From: Bacillus thuringiensis
GTDB lineage: Bacteria; Bacillota; Bacilli; Bacillales; Bacillaceae_G
Assembly: GCF_022095615.2 (NCBI RefSeq)
Contig: NZ_CP155559.1
Location: 4,548,501 to 4,612,500 of the forward strand
Direction: 5' to 3'
DNA length: 64,000 nucleotides
This document shows positions 48,703 to 59,561 of this stretch, in pieces; positions within the stretch are counted from its first letter, which is position 1; every line of letters starts with the position of its first letter. The position numbers were made by a program, and so were the translations under genes. The notes below the pieces were generated by a model that saw nothing but the letters and a program-made list of their open reading frames with translations, was not told the origin of the DNA and searched no databases.

Positions 48703-49833
48703 CTATTTCCCTTCAGCAATTAGTACTACATCGTCGACATTTTTTTCTGGACGAATAATTGTTCCATCTTCAATAACCATTTCCGATCCAACAATCGCTC
48801 TTTCAATCACAACATTTTTACCAATCTTCACTCCTGGCATAACGACAGAATCAATAACCATACTACCTTCTTCCACCGTCACCCCTTGGAATAATACAGA
48901 ATGCTTCACGTCCCCTTCAATGACGCATCCTTCGTTAATAAGTGATTCTTCTACTTTTGCCTTTTCAGCAATATATTGAGGTGGCTCATTTGGATTTACA
49001 GAATAAATACGCCAATTACGATCGTTTAAATTCAGCGATGTTTCATCACGAAGTAAATCCATATTCGCTTCCCATAAGCTTTTCACCGTTCCAACATCTT
49101 TCCAATATCCTTCAAATGGATACGCCATTAGCTTTTTCCCTTCATCTAATAAAAGCGGAAGTACATCTTTTCCGAAATCATTACTAGATTCAGGATTTCT
49201 TGCATCCATCTCTAAATACTCTTTCAAAATTGCCCAGTTAAAAATATAAATTCCCATTGATGCAAGATTACTTCTTGGAAATTGCGGTTTCTCTTCAAAT
49301 TCAACAATCTCCATCTCTTCGTTCGTATTCATAATACCGAAACGACTCGCTTCATCCCAAGGCACTTCAATAACAGAAATCGAAACGTCTGCTTCTTTCT
49401 CAATATGGTAATCTAGCATTTTACTGTAATCCATTTTATAAATATGGTCGCCAGATAAAATCAGGACATACTCTGGTTCATATTGACTTAAATAGTTTAA
49501 GTTTTGATAAATGGCACTTGCCGTACCTGTGTACCACTTCACACCTGAAGACTCCGCATAAGGAGGTAATACTGTGACTCCACCGCTTACTCGGTCTAAA
49601 TCCCAAGCATTGCCGATTCCGATATAATTATGAAGTTCGAGTGGTTGGTATTGCGTTAAAATCCCCACCGTTTCAATACCAGAATTCGCACAGTTGCTTA
49701 GCGTAAAATCAATAATGCGATATTTACCACCAAATGGAACAGCTGGCTTGGCTAAATTTTTTGTTAATGCACTTAATCGACTACCTTTTCCCCCTGCTAG
49801 TAACATTGCTACGCACTTTTGTTTTTGAGCCAT
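48703..49833 (-). CDS. glgC: Glucose-1-phosphate adenylyltransferase, catalytic subunit
   Basis: The 376-aa enzyme has the complete nucleotidyltransferase loop [20 protein letters not shown], the ADP-glucose motif EFEEKPQFP and a hexapeptide-repeat C-terminus. It makes ADP-glucose from glucose 1-phosphate and ATP, the committed step of glycogen synthesis, with GlgD as the partner subunit. It starts inside the end of glgB (53-base overlap). Confidence 0.95.
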   Translation of the reverse strand: MAQKQKCVAMLLAGGKGSRLSALTKNLAKPAVPFGGKYRIIDFTLSNCANSGIETVGILTQYQPLELHNYIGIGNAWDLDRVSGGVTVLPPYAESSGVKWYTGTASAIYQNLNYLSQYEPEYVLILSGDHIYKMDYSKMLDYHIEKEADVSISVIEVPWDEASRFGIMNTNEEMEIVEFEEKPQFPRSNLASMGIYIFNWAILKEYLEMDARNPESSNDFGKDVLPLLLDEGKKLMAYPFEGYWKDVGTVKSLWEANMDLLRDETSLNLNDRNWRIYSVNPNEPPQYIAEKAKVEESLINEGCVIEGDVKHSVLFQGVTVEEGSMVIDSVVMPGVKIGKNVVIERAIVGSEMVIEDGTIIRPEKNVDDVVLIAEGK

Positions 49834-51727
49834 CTTGTTTTTTGCTCCCCTTTCTCGTCTTCACTGGTCGTAATATGGATACGCCAAATGGTGGAATTGT
49901 AATTTCTACATGTGCCGCTTGATTATGATACGGTTCTTGAATCGTCTTGAGACGTTTCTTATTCACTTGACCCGATCCGCCATATTGCTCAGCGTCACTG
50001 TTTAAAACCTCGTTATAATACTCGAAATCTGGCAAACCTACTTTATAGTTTTCATATGTAGCTTTCGTAAAATTACATACGACAACTAACGCATCCTCTT
50101 TTTTATCCCCTTGGCGGATAAACGAGAAAATACTTTGCTCATGATTATTAGCATCTATCCACTGAAATCCTTCAGGTGAATGGTCAAGCTGCCAAAGTGG
50201 TTTGGAGCGCTTATACAATGCTATGAGCTCTTTAAAGTAATCATGCATATAACGATGCATTTCAAAGTCATGTAAATTCCAATCCAAATCTTCAAGGTCT
50301 TTCCACTCATCAAACTGCCCAAATTCTCCTCCCATGAAAAGTAATTTCTTTCCTGGGTGAGTAAAGAAATATCCATATAATAAACGAAGTTGAGCAAACT
50401 TATCCCAGTAATCTCCTGGCATTTTATTTAATAACGACTTTTTCCCATGAACGACTTCATCATGAGAAAGCGGTAATATGAAATTTTCAGAGTAAGCATA
50501 TATTAAAGAGAACGTCATTTTCTCATGAATATACTTCCTGTACTCAGGCGCACACTCCATATATTTCAGCACATCATTCATCCAGCCCATATTCCATTTG
50601 TAATTGAACCCAAGCCCACCTTCATACGTTGGAGCTGTTACAAGTGGCCAAGCTGTTGAATCTTCTGCTGTCATAAGAAAATCTTCATCTTCTGCAAACA
50701 CCGCTTCATTTAACTCTCGTAAAAATGAAACAGCGTGCTCATTACTTTGCTCCTGTCCTTCTTTATTCCAGTACAGCATGTTCGCAACTGCATCCACCCT
50801 GAAACCATCAATATGGAAATATCTCATCCAAAATAAAGCATTTGAAATTAAAAAATTACGTACTTCCCTCTTGCCTAAATCAAAATTAACAGTTCCCCAT
50901 ACTAGGTTTTCTTGTACATCTATATCTTTATATTCATAAGTCGGTGTCCCATCAAACAAATATAAACCGTGAGCATCTTTACAAAAATGCCCCGGCACCC
51001 AATCTAAAATGACACCGATTCCATATTTATGACATTCATCGACAAAATACATCAAATCATGTGGCGTGCCGAATCTACTTGTCGCTGCATAATATCCCGT
51101 TCCTTGATATCCCCAAGAACGATCATATGGATGCTCAACAAGCGGCATAATTTCAATATGTGTAAATTGATGTTCCACCACATACGGAATGAGCTCCTCG
51201 GCCATTTCTCTGTAAGAATACAGAGCGCCATCTTCTTTCTTTTTCCAAGAACCGAAATGTAATTCATAAACTGTCATCGCTTCTTTATAAATCGATTTTT
51301 TCTTTCTCTTACGAATCCAGTTTTTATCATTCCATTCATATCCCTCTATATCAAAAACTACCGATGCCGTATTTGGTCTTATTTCTGCATATACTGCGTA
51401 AGGATCTGCTTTTAAAATCACATCACCGTCCATCGTTTCAATCGCATACTTATATATCTCATTCTCTTCAATATGCGGTACAAACAAGGACCAAATCCCC
51501 TCTTCTGTCACTTGTAGCATCTTATGTTTCTCATAATCCCATTCATTAAAATCTCCAACAACACTCATTGCTTTCGCATGAGGAGCCCATACTGTGAATC
51601 GTACACCTCGCATCCCATCTTCCGTCACAATATGTGCCCCAAAGATGTTATAACTGTCATAGTACTTTTCTGTATGAAACTCATCTCGTTTCACTTCTTC
51701 ACAATTTATTACATCCAATATGTTCAC
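49781..51727 (-). CDS. glgB: 1,4-alpha-glucan branching enzyme
   Basis: The 648-aa GH13 enzyme has an N-terminal CBM48-like domain ([21 protein letters not shown]), catalytic nucleophile in [11 protein letters not shown], acid/base Glu in TAEDSTAWP, and the conserved LSHDEVVHG. It adds alpha-1,6 branches. A basic tail ([13 protein letters not shown]) extends beyond the usual end and overlaps glgC. It is the first gene of the operon. Confidence 0.95.
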   Translation of the reverse strand: MNILDVINCEEVKRDEFHTEKYYDSYNIFGAHIVTEDGMRGVRFTVWAPHAKAMSVVGDFNEWDYEKHKMLQVTEEGIWSLFVPHIEENEIYKYAIETMDGDVILKADPYAVYAEIRPNTASVVFDIEGYEWNDKNWIRKRKKKSIYKEAMTVYELHFGSWKKKEDGALYSYREMAEELIPYVVEHQFTHIEIMPLVEHPYDRSWGYQGTGYYAATSRFGTPHDLMYFVDECHKYGIGVILDWVPGHFCKDAHGLYLFDGTPTYEYKDIDVQENLVWGTVNFDLGKREVRNFLISNALFWMRYFHIDGFRVDAVANMLYWNKEGQEQSNEHAVSFLRELNEAVFAEDEDFLMTAEDSTAWPLVTAPTYEGGLGFNYKWNMGWMNDVLKYMECAPEYRKYIHEKMTFSLIYAYSENFILPLSHDEVVHGKKSLLNKMPGDYWDKFAQLRLLYGYFFTHPGKKLLFMGGEFGQFDEWKDLEDLDWNLHDFEMHRYMHDYFKELIALYKRSKPLWQLDHSPEGFQWIDANNHEQSIFSFIRQGDKKEDALVVVCNFTKATYENYKVGLPDFEYYNEVLNSDAEQYGGSGQVNKKRLKTIQEPYHNQAAHVEITIPPFGVSILRPVKTRKGSKKQDGSKTKVRSNVTSRGKR

Positions 51728-52189
51728 CTCACCAAGATGACAGAATTTTTTTACTCTTTATCATTTCTGCGAAAAACTGAAATATCCTTGTTATTTTTTA
51801 AAAAATATTCGTTTTTTTCTTTAATTTCGCTTAAAATATTCAAATTCACTGTGTAAAATATCGAATTTTGACGAATATTCATTGCAAACGCTTCATTTTC
51901 TACTAGTCTTTCATCCTATTATTTATTTCTCAACCTTTATTTCATTAGATCTATCCTATTTTACTCGCCATTTATCACTTAAAATCGCAACAAAATAATC
52001 TGTCATAAAAAAATGTTTCTCAACATTTTTTGTCATAATTTTATTGAAATGGAAAATTCATAAGCATATACTTGTTCTCAATAAAGAACATCGAACCTTC
52101 GCAAATATAATTCATACTGAAACACTATGTTTACTCTATCCATACTCTAGGTGAAAGTTTGATAAAAATTAAATTAGGGGGGCTTTCTT
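51728..52189. other. AT-rich divergent intergenic region
   Basis: These 460 bases separate the divergent glg operon and camelysin-like gene. Apart from the SinR-like box at 52074-52091 I see no ORF with an RBS. The promoters could not be placed with confidence. Confidence 0.5.
52074..52091. promoter_or_regulatory. SinR-like operator
   Basis: TGTTCT (52074-52079) and AGAACA (52086-52091) form an inverted repeat around six bases. Read from the right arm the sequence is GTTCTTT, matching the SinR half-site GTTCTYT. It lies 99 bases upstream of the camelysin-like gene. SinR is known to repress tasA/calY-type biofilm genes in Bacillus. Confidence 0.5.
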
Positions 52190-52795
52190 ATGTCATTAAA
52201 ACAAAAGGTTGGGATGGGAGTTGTCACAGCTTCACTTGGCTTATCCCTTACATTCGGCGGTGTATTCGCCTATTTCAGTGATTCTGAAACATCTAGTAAC
52301 TCCTTTCAAGCTGGTACACTAGATCTTTCTATTAATCCAAGTGTAATCGTTAATGTGAAAGATTTAAAGCCAGGCGACTTTATTGAAAGAAACTTCAAAC
52401 TTGAAAACAAAGGGACATTGGATATTGCAAAAGTAGCACTTGAAACATCCTATGAAGTTACAGATGCAAAGCAAAATAATGATGGTGAAGATTTAGGCGA
52501 TCACATCATCGTCAAATTTTTAGTGAATGATGGAAAGCCATCTAATCCAAACGATGATCACGAAATTTTGTGGGAAACAAAACTATCAGAATTAAAAACT
52601 ATGAAACCTGAGGATGTAGCTACTTCTCTAGAACGTCATAACTTAATTGATGGTATTAAATCTGGTGAAACAGATTACTTACACGTTCTCTTCTCCTTTG
52701 AAGATAACGACCAAGATCAAAATAAATTCCAGGGTGATTCCTTACAGCTAAACTGGACATTCCACGCAGAGCAAACACCAGGCGTGGAGAAATAA
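52190..52795 (+). CDS. Camelysin/TasA-like secreted protein (CalY family)
   Basis: The 201-aa protein has a signal peptide (about residues 1-28, with VTASLGLSLTFGGVFAYF) and the CalY/TasA pattern after cleavage: YFSDSETSSNSFQAGTLDL, then PGDFIERNFKLENKGTLDI. Family members form extracellular fibres; the M73 peptidase label is doubtful because no classic catalytic motif is seen. A SipW-type peptidase normally accompanies tasA but none is encoded here. RBS GGGGGG precedes ATG. It is followed after 32 bases by the subtilase, likely co-transcribed. Confidence 0.83.
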   Translation: MSLKQKVGMGVVTASLGLSLTFGGVFAYFSDSETSSNSFQAGTLDLSINPSVIVNVKDLKPGDFIERNFKLENKGTLDIAKVALETSYEVTDAKQNNDGEDLGDHIIVKFLVNDGKPSNPNDDHEILWETKLSELKTMKPEDVATSLERHNLIDGIKSGETDYLHVLFSFEDNDQDQNKFQGDSLQLNWTFHAEQTPGVEK

Positions 52796-52827
52796 AATTT
52801 AAAATATAAATTATCGGAGGCCTATAT

Positions 52828-55800
52828 ATGAAAAAGAAAAATCGTTTTGTTACCGGAATTGTAACGGCTGGCGTTCTATTTTCAACTGCCCTTCCGTTCA
52901 ATGTACTTGCTGAAAATCCTATTAATCAAATTGACTCATCAAACGCTCAATCTTTACTATCAAAGCTCTCTAAAGACCAGCGTCAGGCATTACAAACGTT
53001 AGATGCCAATCCTGGTTTTACTATTTCGCCAGATATTAATACGAGTAGTTCTGAGCCAGTAAATATCATTGTAGAATTTCAAACTGCACCAGTAAAAATT
53101 AATGAATTGAAACAAAAAGAAAAAGGATTACAGGCTGCTCCTGAAAATATAAAAGCACGTATTGATCAAGAGCATAAAGAATTCCAAGAAGGATTAAAAC
53201 GCCTTCACCAATTCAGCCCATCAGTAAAATCAGGGAATTTCCAGTCTGTACAAATTAAACGTTCTTATAAGCATGCGATCAATGGGGTTGCTCTAACGTT
53301 ACCTGCAAATACAGTGGAAGAATTGTTACGAATTGGCGTTGTAAAACGTATTTGGAAAGATTACGAAGTGAAATTAAATTTACCAAAACAAGCGGAGCAA
53401 AAAGCACCTCAAAAACTAACAGATAGCATTCCGCAAATTGGTGTAGATAAGTTACATAGCGAAGGCATTACCGGAAAAGGAATTAAAGTTGGTGTATTAG
53501 ACACAGGTATTGATTACAATCATCCTGACTTAAAAGACGTGTATAAAGGCTATCGCGCAAAATCTGGCGAAGATTCTAGTAAGGTAGATCCAAACTCCGT
53601 AAAAGGTTGGGACTTTATTAATAACGATGCCGATCCGATGGAGACTACTTATTCAGAATGGCAACAATCCGGTGCTCCTGAATTTGATGATCGTGGTTCT
53701 TCCTTCTACACGGCACACGGTACTCACGTAGCAGGTATCGTTTCTGCTCAAAAGAAAAACAAATCAGATTCCGCAGTAAAAGGTGTTGCACCTGACATTG
53801 AACTGTATAACTATCGTGTACTCGGTCCTTATGGAAGCGGAGATAGTTCTGGTATTATCGCTGCGATCGATAAATCTATTTCTGACGGTATGAACGTCAT
53901 TAACTTATCGCTAGGTGACGATAGCAACAATCCGCTTGATCCAACTTCTATCGCTGTCAATAACGCGATGCTTTCCGGTGTTGTTACAGTCGTTGCTGCT
54001 GGAAACTCTGGTCCAAATCCAGCGACACTCGGATCACCAGGTGCTTCTCCCTTTGCTATTACAGTTGGAGCAAGTGACAGCTCTATTTCCTTACCGAAAC
54101 TATCAGGTCATGCTGGACAATTACAATTCTCTAACCTAATTTTATTCGGAAAAAACTTCACTGATAAAATAGAGGATTTCAAAGGACAATCTTTACCTAT
54201 TGAATCTGTAGGAATCGGTACTCCTGACGAGTTTAGTAAAAAAGATGTAAAAGGAAAAATCGCTCTCGTTGCACGTGGTACACTCTCATTTGATGAAAAA
54301 ATTGCTAACGCAAAACAAGCAGGTGCAAAAGCCGTTATTATTTATAACAATGTGGATGGAGAAATTCCTTTCTACGTTGGCGAAAGCACAAAATACATTC
54401 CAGCATTCCGACTAACGAAAGAAGACGGGGAAAAACTAAAAGCTCAAATTGAACAAGGCAGTACCTCTTTAACTTTCGATGAAATCAACTACATTCAAAC
54501 AGAAGGCGACCATCTTGCAGACTTTAGCTCACGTGGCCCTGTTACATCAAATGATGATATTAAACCTGATATTACAGCGCCTGGTGTTGCTGTCCTTTCA
54601 ACAGTACCTGAATATATTAACGATCCACAAGAAGGCGAAAACTATGACGTTTCCTATGAGCGTATGCAAGGAACATCTATGGCATCCCCTCATATCGCGG
54701 GTGTTGCTGCACTTATTTTACAAGAACATCCAGAATACTCTCCGTTCGATGTAAAAGCATCTCTAATGAACACAGCTGATGATTTAAAAGAAAAGTATTC
54801 TGTATATGAAGTTGGAGCTGGACGAGTAGATGCGTACAACGCTGTTCATACAGAAGCAAGTTTTAAAGTGCTAGATACAACAAAAACAGTTGTGAATGAT
54901 GAAGTAATTGAAGTACCAGAAGAAACTGGATCCATTGCATTCGGGAAGTTTTATCAAAAAGACGGTGAAGCTCTTGAACAAAAACGAAATATAAAAGTGG
55001 AAAATCATAATAAACAAGAGAAAAAAGAATTTAAAACAGAAATTTCTTATACACCAGCATCTTCTGCTATTAACGATGCTACCGCAAACGGTGTAAAAGT
55101 TTCTGTTCCAGAAACAATTACGCTTGATGCTGGCAAAGCGGATGAAATTGAAGCAAAAATTAATGTTCCAGCCGGTGCAAAGCAAGGCCGCTATGAAGGA
55201 TATATTCATATTACAAATACGAAAAACAAAGAGGAAACGTATCAAATTCCGTTCTCTATTCGCGTATCAGAGCCTGGTATTGAAAATGCGATATTATCAA
55301 GAAAAGCAATTTCAACTGATACATCGAAATTTAATCCATACGGTGAATCATATGTTCACGGGGCATTCCAATTAAATAGCGAACTTGAAACGTTAGATCT
55401 TATCGTGAAAGATTCCAAAACAAATAAAGCACTCGGCTTCATTGGAACGTTAAACACGAGTGGCCTAAAAACGGATGTGTATTACTACTTAGATTCATTC
55501 TTTAACGGCAGAGTGTATCCTTTCACAAATGATCCTGCGAAACCAATCGGTGATGAGAAAATCAACTTACCAGAAGGAGACTACACAATTGAGTTTGTTG
55601 GCTATGATAAAGCTGGGAAAGCACGTGTGAAAGGTGATTATGTCGTAATTGATAATACACCGCCAGAAGTGAAATTAACTGGATTAAAACCTGGCATTTA
55701 TGAATTAAATGAAGAAAATTATACAGTAGAAGATGGTAAAAAAGCGTTATGGATTAAAGGAAATGTGTATGATTCGAACGTTGACTACTTAAAAGGAAAA

Positions 55801-57051
55801 GGGCTAAATATTACGCAAGAAGCGAATGGAGTTATGTATTATGACTATTCTCCATACTTGCATAAGTTTTTACCTATTAATGCAAATGGTGACTTTAAGG
55901 TTGGCATTACTCCTGAATCCTTTAAAGTGGAAGGCCCAATGAACACAGGCGTATATATTTTCGATTATGCAACTGCAGGAGCTGACTATCCAAGTGGTGT
56001 AAATAACTATTGGTTTATCCCGCAAGGAGCTCAATATGCGAAAACTAGTTATGATAAAAAAGAAGTATATAAAGGTGATGAATTCACTGTGACGCTAAAC
56101 GCCAAACATGTGAAACAATTTGTTGCTGGGGAATTTAACGTGAAATTCCTAGAGAAGAACTTCAAATTTGCAAATGCGAAATTGAATCCTACTTTTGAAA
56201 AGCTCCTTTCTGAAAAAGGGATAACGGCAAAAGTACATGAACCGAAACTAGAAGCAGGCTCTGTTACGGTTGGCGGTGCTATCGATGACAAAAACTTTGC
56301 TGGATTAGATGGTGATTTCCCGTTCATTGATGTAACGTTCAAAGTAGAAAACGATGAATTTTATGAAGCAAATGCTCAATTAGAGTCAGCAGTGTTTGTA
56401 TACTGGAAACCAGGAGAAACAGCGCCAAATAGAATGCGTGTCCTTCAAGATCAATCATTCTCAGTAATGTCCTTAAACTCACTAGTAGAAGGAAATATTA
56501 AACCTGGTGCATTCTTAAATGAACGTGGATATTTAGATGAAAAGTTCGATTATACAAAGCTTGGCGTAAAAGTATATGCGACTGATTCTTACCGTCATAA
56601 GTTTGAAGACTCACTTGATAAATACGGTTACTTTAAACTAAATGGACTACCTGTTAATAAACGCGACTACAACTTATACGTAGAGGTTCCAGGACATTTA
56701 ACAAGCCGACTAACAACGAAATTAGGTACTGAGAAAGATGGTAAGCTACTTGGCCAATATTATTATGCACGCTTTGATGAAAACCTTGCAGGTGATGTAA
56801 ATGGTGATAAAGTAATTGATATGAAAGATGCAGAAATTATTGCTAGCAACTATGGTAAAAAAGGACTATCTGTAAAAGACGGCGACCTTAACAAAGATGG
56901 CATTGTTGACGAAAAAGATATTCGCTTCGTTGAAAAGAACTTCTTGAAAAAAGGTCCTGATGCATCTAAATCACAAACACCTGTTGAAAAATCAAAAAGC
57001 GGTACACTTGCAGATATTTTAAAGAAATTAGGATTAACTCCTAAAAAATGA
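52828..57051 (+). CDS. Large secreted subtilase (Vpr-like, S8) with cohesin-like and dockerin-like regions
   Basis: The 1407-aa preproprotein has a signal peptide (about 1-28), an I9-type propeptide, and an S8 catalytic domain with Asp225 (GVLDTGIDYNHPDL), His297 (HGTHVAGI) and Ser617 (GTSMASPHIAG). A PA-type insert lies at about 440-560 (KGKIALVARGTLSF). Fn3-like regions follow from about 690. A cohesin-like region spans about 1071-1205 (KKEVYKGDEFTVTLNAK). A dockerin-like pair of calcium loops lies at about 1322-1362 (GDVNGDKVIDMKDAE and GDLNKDGIVDEKD). It has no sortase motif. RBS GGAGG precedes ATG. Vpr family proteases degrade extracellular protein; this one is long for the family. Confidence 0.88.
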   Translation: MKKKNRFVTGIVTAGVLFSTALPFNVLAENPINQIDSSNAQSLLSKLSKDQRQALQTLDANPGFTISPDINTSSSEPVNIIVEFQTAPVKINELKQKEKGLQAAPENIKARIDQEHKEFQEGLKRLHQFSPSVKSGNFQSVQIKRSYKHAINGVALTLPANTVEELLRIGVVKRIWKDYEVKLNLPKQAEQKAPQKLTDSIPQIGVDKLHSEGITGKGIKVGVLDTGIDYNHPDLKDVYKGYRAKSGEDSSKVDPNSVKGWDFINNDADPMETTYSEWQQSGAPEFDDRGSSFYTAHGTHVAGIVSAQKKNKSDSAVKGVAPDIELYNYRVLGPYGSGDSSGIIAAIDKSISDGMNVINLSLGDDSNNPLDPTSIAVNNAMLSGVVTVVAAGNSGPNPATLGSPGASPFAITVGASDSSISLPKLSGHAGQLQFSNLILFGKNFTDKIEDFKGQSLPIESVGIGTPDEFSKKDVKGKIALVARGTLSFDEKIANAKQAGAKAVIIYNNVDGEIPFYVGESTKYIPAFRLTKEDGEKLKAQIEQGSTSLTFDEINYIQTEGDHLADFSSRGPVTSNDDIKPDITAPGVAVLSTVPEYINDPQEGENYDVSYERMQGTSMASPHIAGVAALILQEHPEYSPFDVKASLMNTADDLKEKYSVYEVGAGRVDAYNAVHTEASFKVLDTTKTVVNDEVIEVPEETGSIAFGKFYQKDGEALEQKRNIKVENHNKQEKKEFKTEISYTPASSAINDATANGVKVSVPETITLDAGKADEIEAKINVPAGAKQGRYEGYIHITNTKNKEETYQIPFSIRVSEPGIENAILSRKAISTDTSKFNPYGESYVHGAFQLNSELETLDLIVKDSKTNKALGFIGTLNTSGLKTDVYYYLDSFFNGRVYPFTNDPAKPIGDEKINLPEGDYTIEFVGYDKAGKARVKGDYVVIDNTPPEVKLTGLKPGIYELNEENYTVEDGKKALWIKGNVYDSNVDYLKGKGLNITQEANGVMYYDYSPYLHKFLPINANGDFKVGITPESFKVEGPMNTGVYIFDYATAGADYPSGVNNYWFIPQGAQYAKTSYDKKEVYKGDEFTVTLNAKHVKQFVAGEFNVKFLEKNFKFANAKLNPTFEKLLSEKGITAKVHEPKLEAGSVTVGGAIDDKNFAGLDGDFPFIDVTFKVENDEFYEANAQLESAVFVYWKPGETAPNRMRVLQDQSFSVMSLNSLVEGNIKPGAFLNERGYLDEKFDYTKLGVKVYATDSYRHKFEDSLDKYGYFKLNGLPVNKRDYNLYVEVPGHLTSRLTTKLGTEKDGKLLGQYYYARFDENLAGDVNGDKVIDMKDAEIIASNYGKKGLSVKDGDLNKDGIVDEKDIRFVEKNFLKKGPDASKSQTPVEKSKSGTLADILKKLGLTPKK

Positions 57052-57059
57052 TAATAATA

Positions 57060-57092
57060 AAGAGCACTCTATATAAAGTAGAGTGCTCTTTT
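57060..57092 (+). terminator. Terminator after the subtilase
   Basis: Arms 57060-57071 and 57079-57090 (AAGAGCACTCTA and complement) pair over 12 bp, then a short T-run. Confidence 0.85.
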
Positions 57093-57175
57093 CTATAAAC
57101 GACCCTTATCCAGCAAAAGGGGTATATTGGGGATATACAAGGGAAACCGGAAAAGGAATTTATATTAAATTATAT

Positions 57176-57212
57176 AAAAACTCAGAGGTAGGAAGCAGTT
57201 TCCCGCCTCTGA
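57176..57212 (-). terminator. ldh terminator
   Basis: TCAGAGG (57182-57188) pairs with CCTCTGA (57206-57212), with an inner GGAA/TTCC pairing, and a T-run follows on the minus strand at 57180-57176. Confidence 0.75.
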
Positions 57213-57227
57213 ATTATTTAGCGATTA

Positions 57228-58187
<960 letters not shown>

Positions 58188-58271
58188 CTATTGTTCACAT
58201 CTATTTTTTATGATTGTTTAAGTAATTAATTAAAATACTAATTTAATGTTGTTTAACTTCTTTACACTCAT

Positions 58272-58277
58272 ATTGTA
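58272..58277 (-). promoter_or_regulatory. Extended -10 of ldh
   Basis: On the minus strand TGC precedes TACAAT (58272-58277). This is an extended -10 without a good -35; the Rex/Fnr site at 58288-58305 covers the -35 region. Confidence 0.45.
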
Positions 58278-58287
58278 GCATGTATCA

Positions 58288-58305
58288 TTGTGAATTACTT
58301 CACAA
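58288..58305. promoter_or_regulatory. Rex/Fnr-type operator 1
   Basis: TTGTGAATTACTTCACAA matches the Rex consensus TTGTGAAWWWWTTCACAA with one deviation and includes TGTGA-N6-TCACA, the Fnr/Crp pattern. It overlaps the presumed ldh promoter. Confidence 0.78.
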
Positions 58306-58317
58306 ATTATGACCTAT

Positions 58318-58335
58318 TTGTGAACTTTTTCACAT
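58318..58335. promoter_or_regulatory. Rex/Fnr-type operator 2
   Basis: TTGTGAACTTTTTCACAT keeps TGTGA-N6-TCACA exactly and differs from the Rex consensus at its end. It is 30 bases from site 1, three helical turns. Confidence 0.72.
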
Positions 58336-58356
58336 AAAGTGTAAAGTTATTAGAAT
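58329..58356 (+). promoter_or_regulatory. Possible plus-strand promoter opposite ldh
   Basis: TTCACA (58329-58334) and TAGAAT (58351-58356) are 16 bases apart. Operator 2 covers the -35. No convincing gene follows in the next 270 bases, so any transcript might be non-coding. Confidence 0.3.
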
Positions 58357-58631
58357 AGGTGTGGAATCAATTTCAATGGAGGCGTTTTCTTTAGATTGTG
58401 AATAAAAATAGTGTGATTCGATTACTCCCTGTAACTACCTTCATTTTTTATAATCCAAATCCTAATAGTCGAAAAAGAAATCGTATTATAAGATTAAACT
58501 AACACATTATCCCCTTACAAAATGGATGTTAGTTGGCCTATATAGAATACAGTGAAATAAATCGATTAGCATATTCTTTAACACCTCCCTTTTAACCATT
58601 ACCGTATATTAATAAAAAATATCAGTTAAAA

Positions 58632-59231
58632 TCATGCATTCTTTTCTAATAATAAACCATTCAATATAAGTGATAGGCTACGCAAAGCTTTAGACAAATG
58701 CATCTCTGCATCTTCAGAATTCGCAATCCAACAAGCAAGGTCCACTAGTCCACCATTTATGAATCTTGCTAATGCTTCACAATCCGTGTTTTCAATAATA
58801 CAGTCCTTCATTAGTTGCTGAAGCATCTCCGCCATCGTCACTAAGCATTGTGACTGTGATGATTGATAATAACTAGTTCCTAATACTGCTGGTGCATCAC
58901 GAAGTACAATTCGCTGAATTTCTGGATTAAGTGCCATTGATAAATACGCACGACAACGCCCAACAAACCCTTCCCATTTTCCTTCCGCCTCATCTGATAC
59001 TTTTCTTAATTTATTATCCATTTCCATATCAATTTCTTTTACAACCGCTTCTAACAATCCTTTTTTATCACCAAAATGATGATAAATTGCACCACGTGTT
59101 AAACCGACAGATGCTGTAAAATCATCCATAGACGTGTTTACATATCCAACTGTACCAAAAGCATCTCTTGCTGCACTCAGCAATTTTGCACGTGTTTCAA
59201 TGATCATTTCTTCTCTTGTTTTTCTACCCAT
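58632..59231 (-). CDS. TetR/AcrR family repressor
   Basis: The 199-aa product has an N-terminal TetR helix-turn-helix (GTVGYVNTSMDDFTASVGLT, then RGAIYHHFGDKKGLLEAV) and a C-terminal ligand domain with the pattern LRDAPAVLGTSYYQ. It is divergent from the MFS gene and most likely represses both genes through the two operators at 59355-59405 until a toxic ligand is bound. Confidence 0.88.
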   Translation of the reverse strand: MGRKTREEMIIETRAKLLSAARDAFGTVGYVNTSMDDFTASVGLTRGAIYHHFGDKKGLLEAVVKEIDMEMDNKLRKVSDEAEGKWEGFVGRCRAYLSMALNPEIQRIVLRDAPAVLGTSYYQSSQSQCLVTMAEMLQQLMKDCIIENTDCEALARFINGGLVDLACWIANSEDAEMHLSKALRSLSLILNGLLLEKNA

Positions 59232-59354
59232 CTTTTCCTCCTACTTCTATTCATTCCCTTTATTCAAAATGAATCCTATTATAGTATCGTTCTCTATGTA
59301 AAAGAATAACTCCTTTTATCGTTAGCTCTCTATCCAACGATAAAACTTTCTAAT

Positions 59355-59405
59355 TGACATACGCATCGTATGTTAATATGATATTGGCATACGGTGCGTA
59401 TGTCA
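59355..59405. promoter_or_regulatory. Two TetR operators over symmetric divergent promoters
   Basis: Sites 59355-59375 (core CATACGCATCGTATG) and 59385-59405 (core CATACGGTGCGTATG) are near-palindromes, and each is a near copy of the other inverted. On the plus strand TTGACA (59354-59359) is 17 bases from TATGAT (59377-59382). On the minus strand TTGACA (59406-59401) is 17 bases from TATCAT (59383-59378). The two -10 boxes share bases. Confidence 0.85.
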
Positions 59406-59510
59406 ATTATTTCTAGCTTACAAGATAATATAACTGCTTACCTATATCCTACATTGACTCACTGCCCATTTTTATAGAAGGTATTAATGAACAAAGGAGG
59501 AGTTAAAAGC

Positions 59511-59561
59511 ATGAAGAATGTATATGTAAACGTCAAATACTTTGGTGATTATTATGTTTAA
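59511..59561 (+). CDS. 16-aa leader peptide overlapping the MFS start
   Basis: AAAGGAGGAG lies eight bases before ATG 59511. The ORF encodes MKNVYVNVKYFGDYYV and ends at TAA 59559-59561, overlapping the MFS ATG (59554) by eight bases. The MFS gene itself has only a weak RBS (GGTG), so its translation may depend on the leader. Regulatory function is inferred. Confidence 0.6.
   Translation: MKNVYVNVKYFGDYYV

Noticed and set aside
58398..58502. Plus-strand 34-codon GTG ORF downstream of the ldh operators
   Set aside because: GGAGG lies 15 bases before the GTG, too far for normal initiation, and the sequence has no recognisable features.
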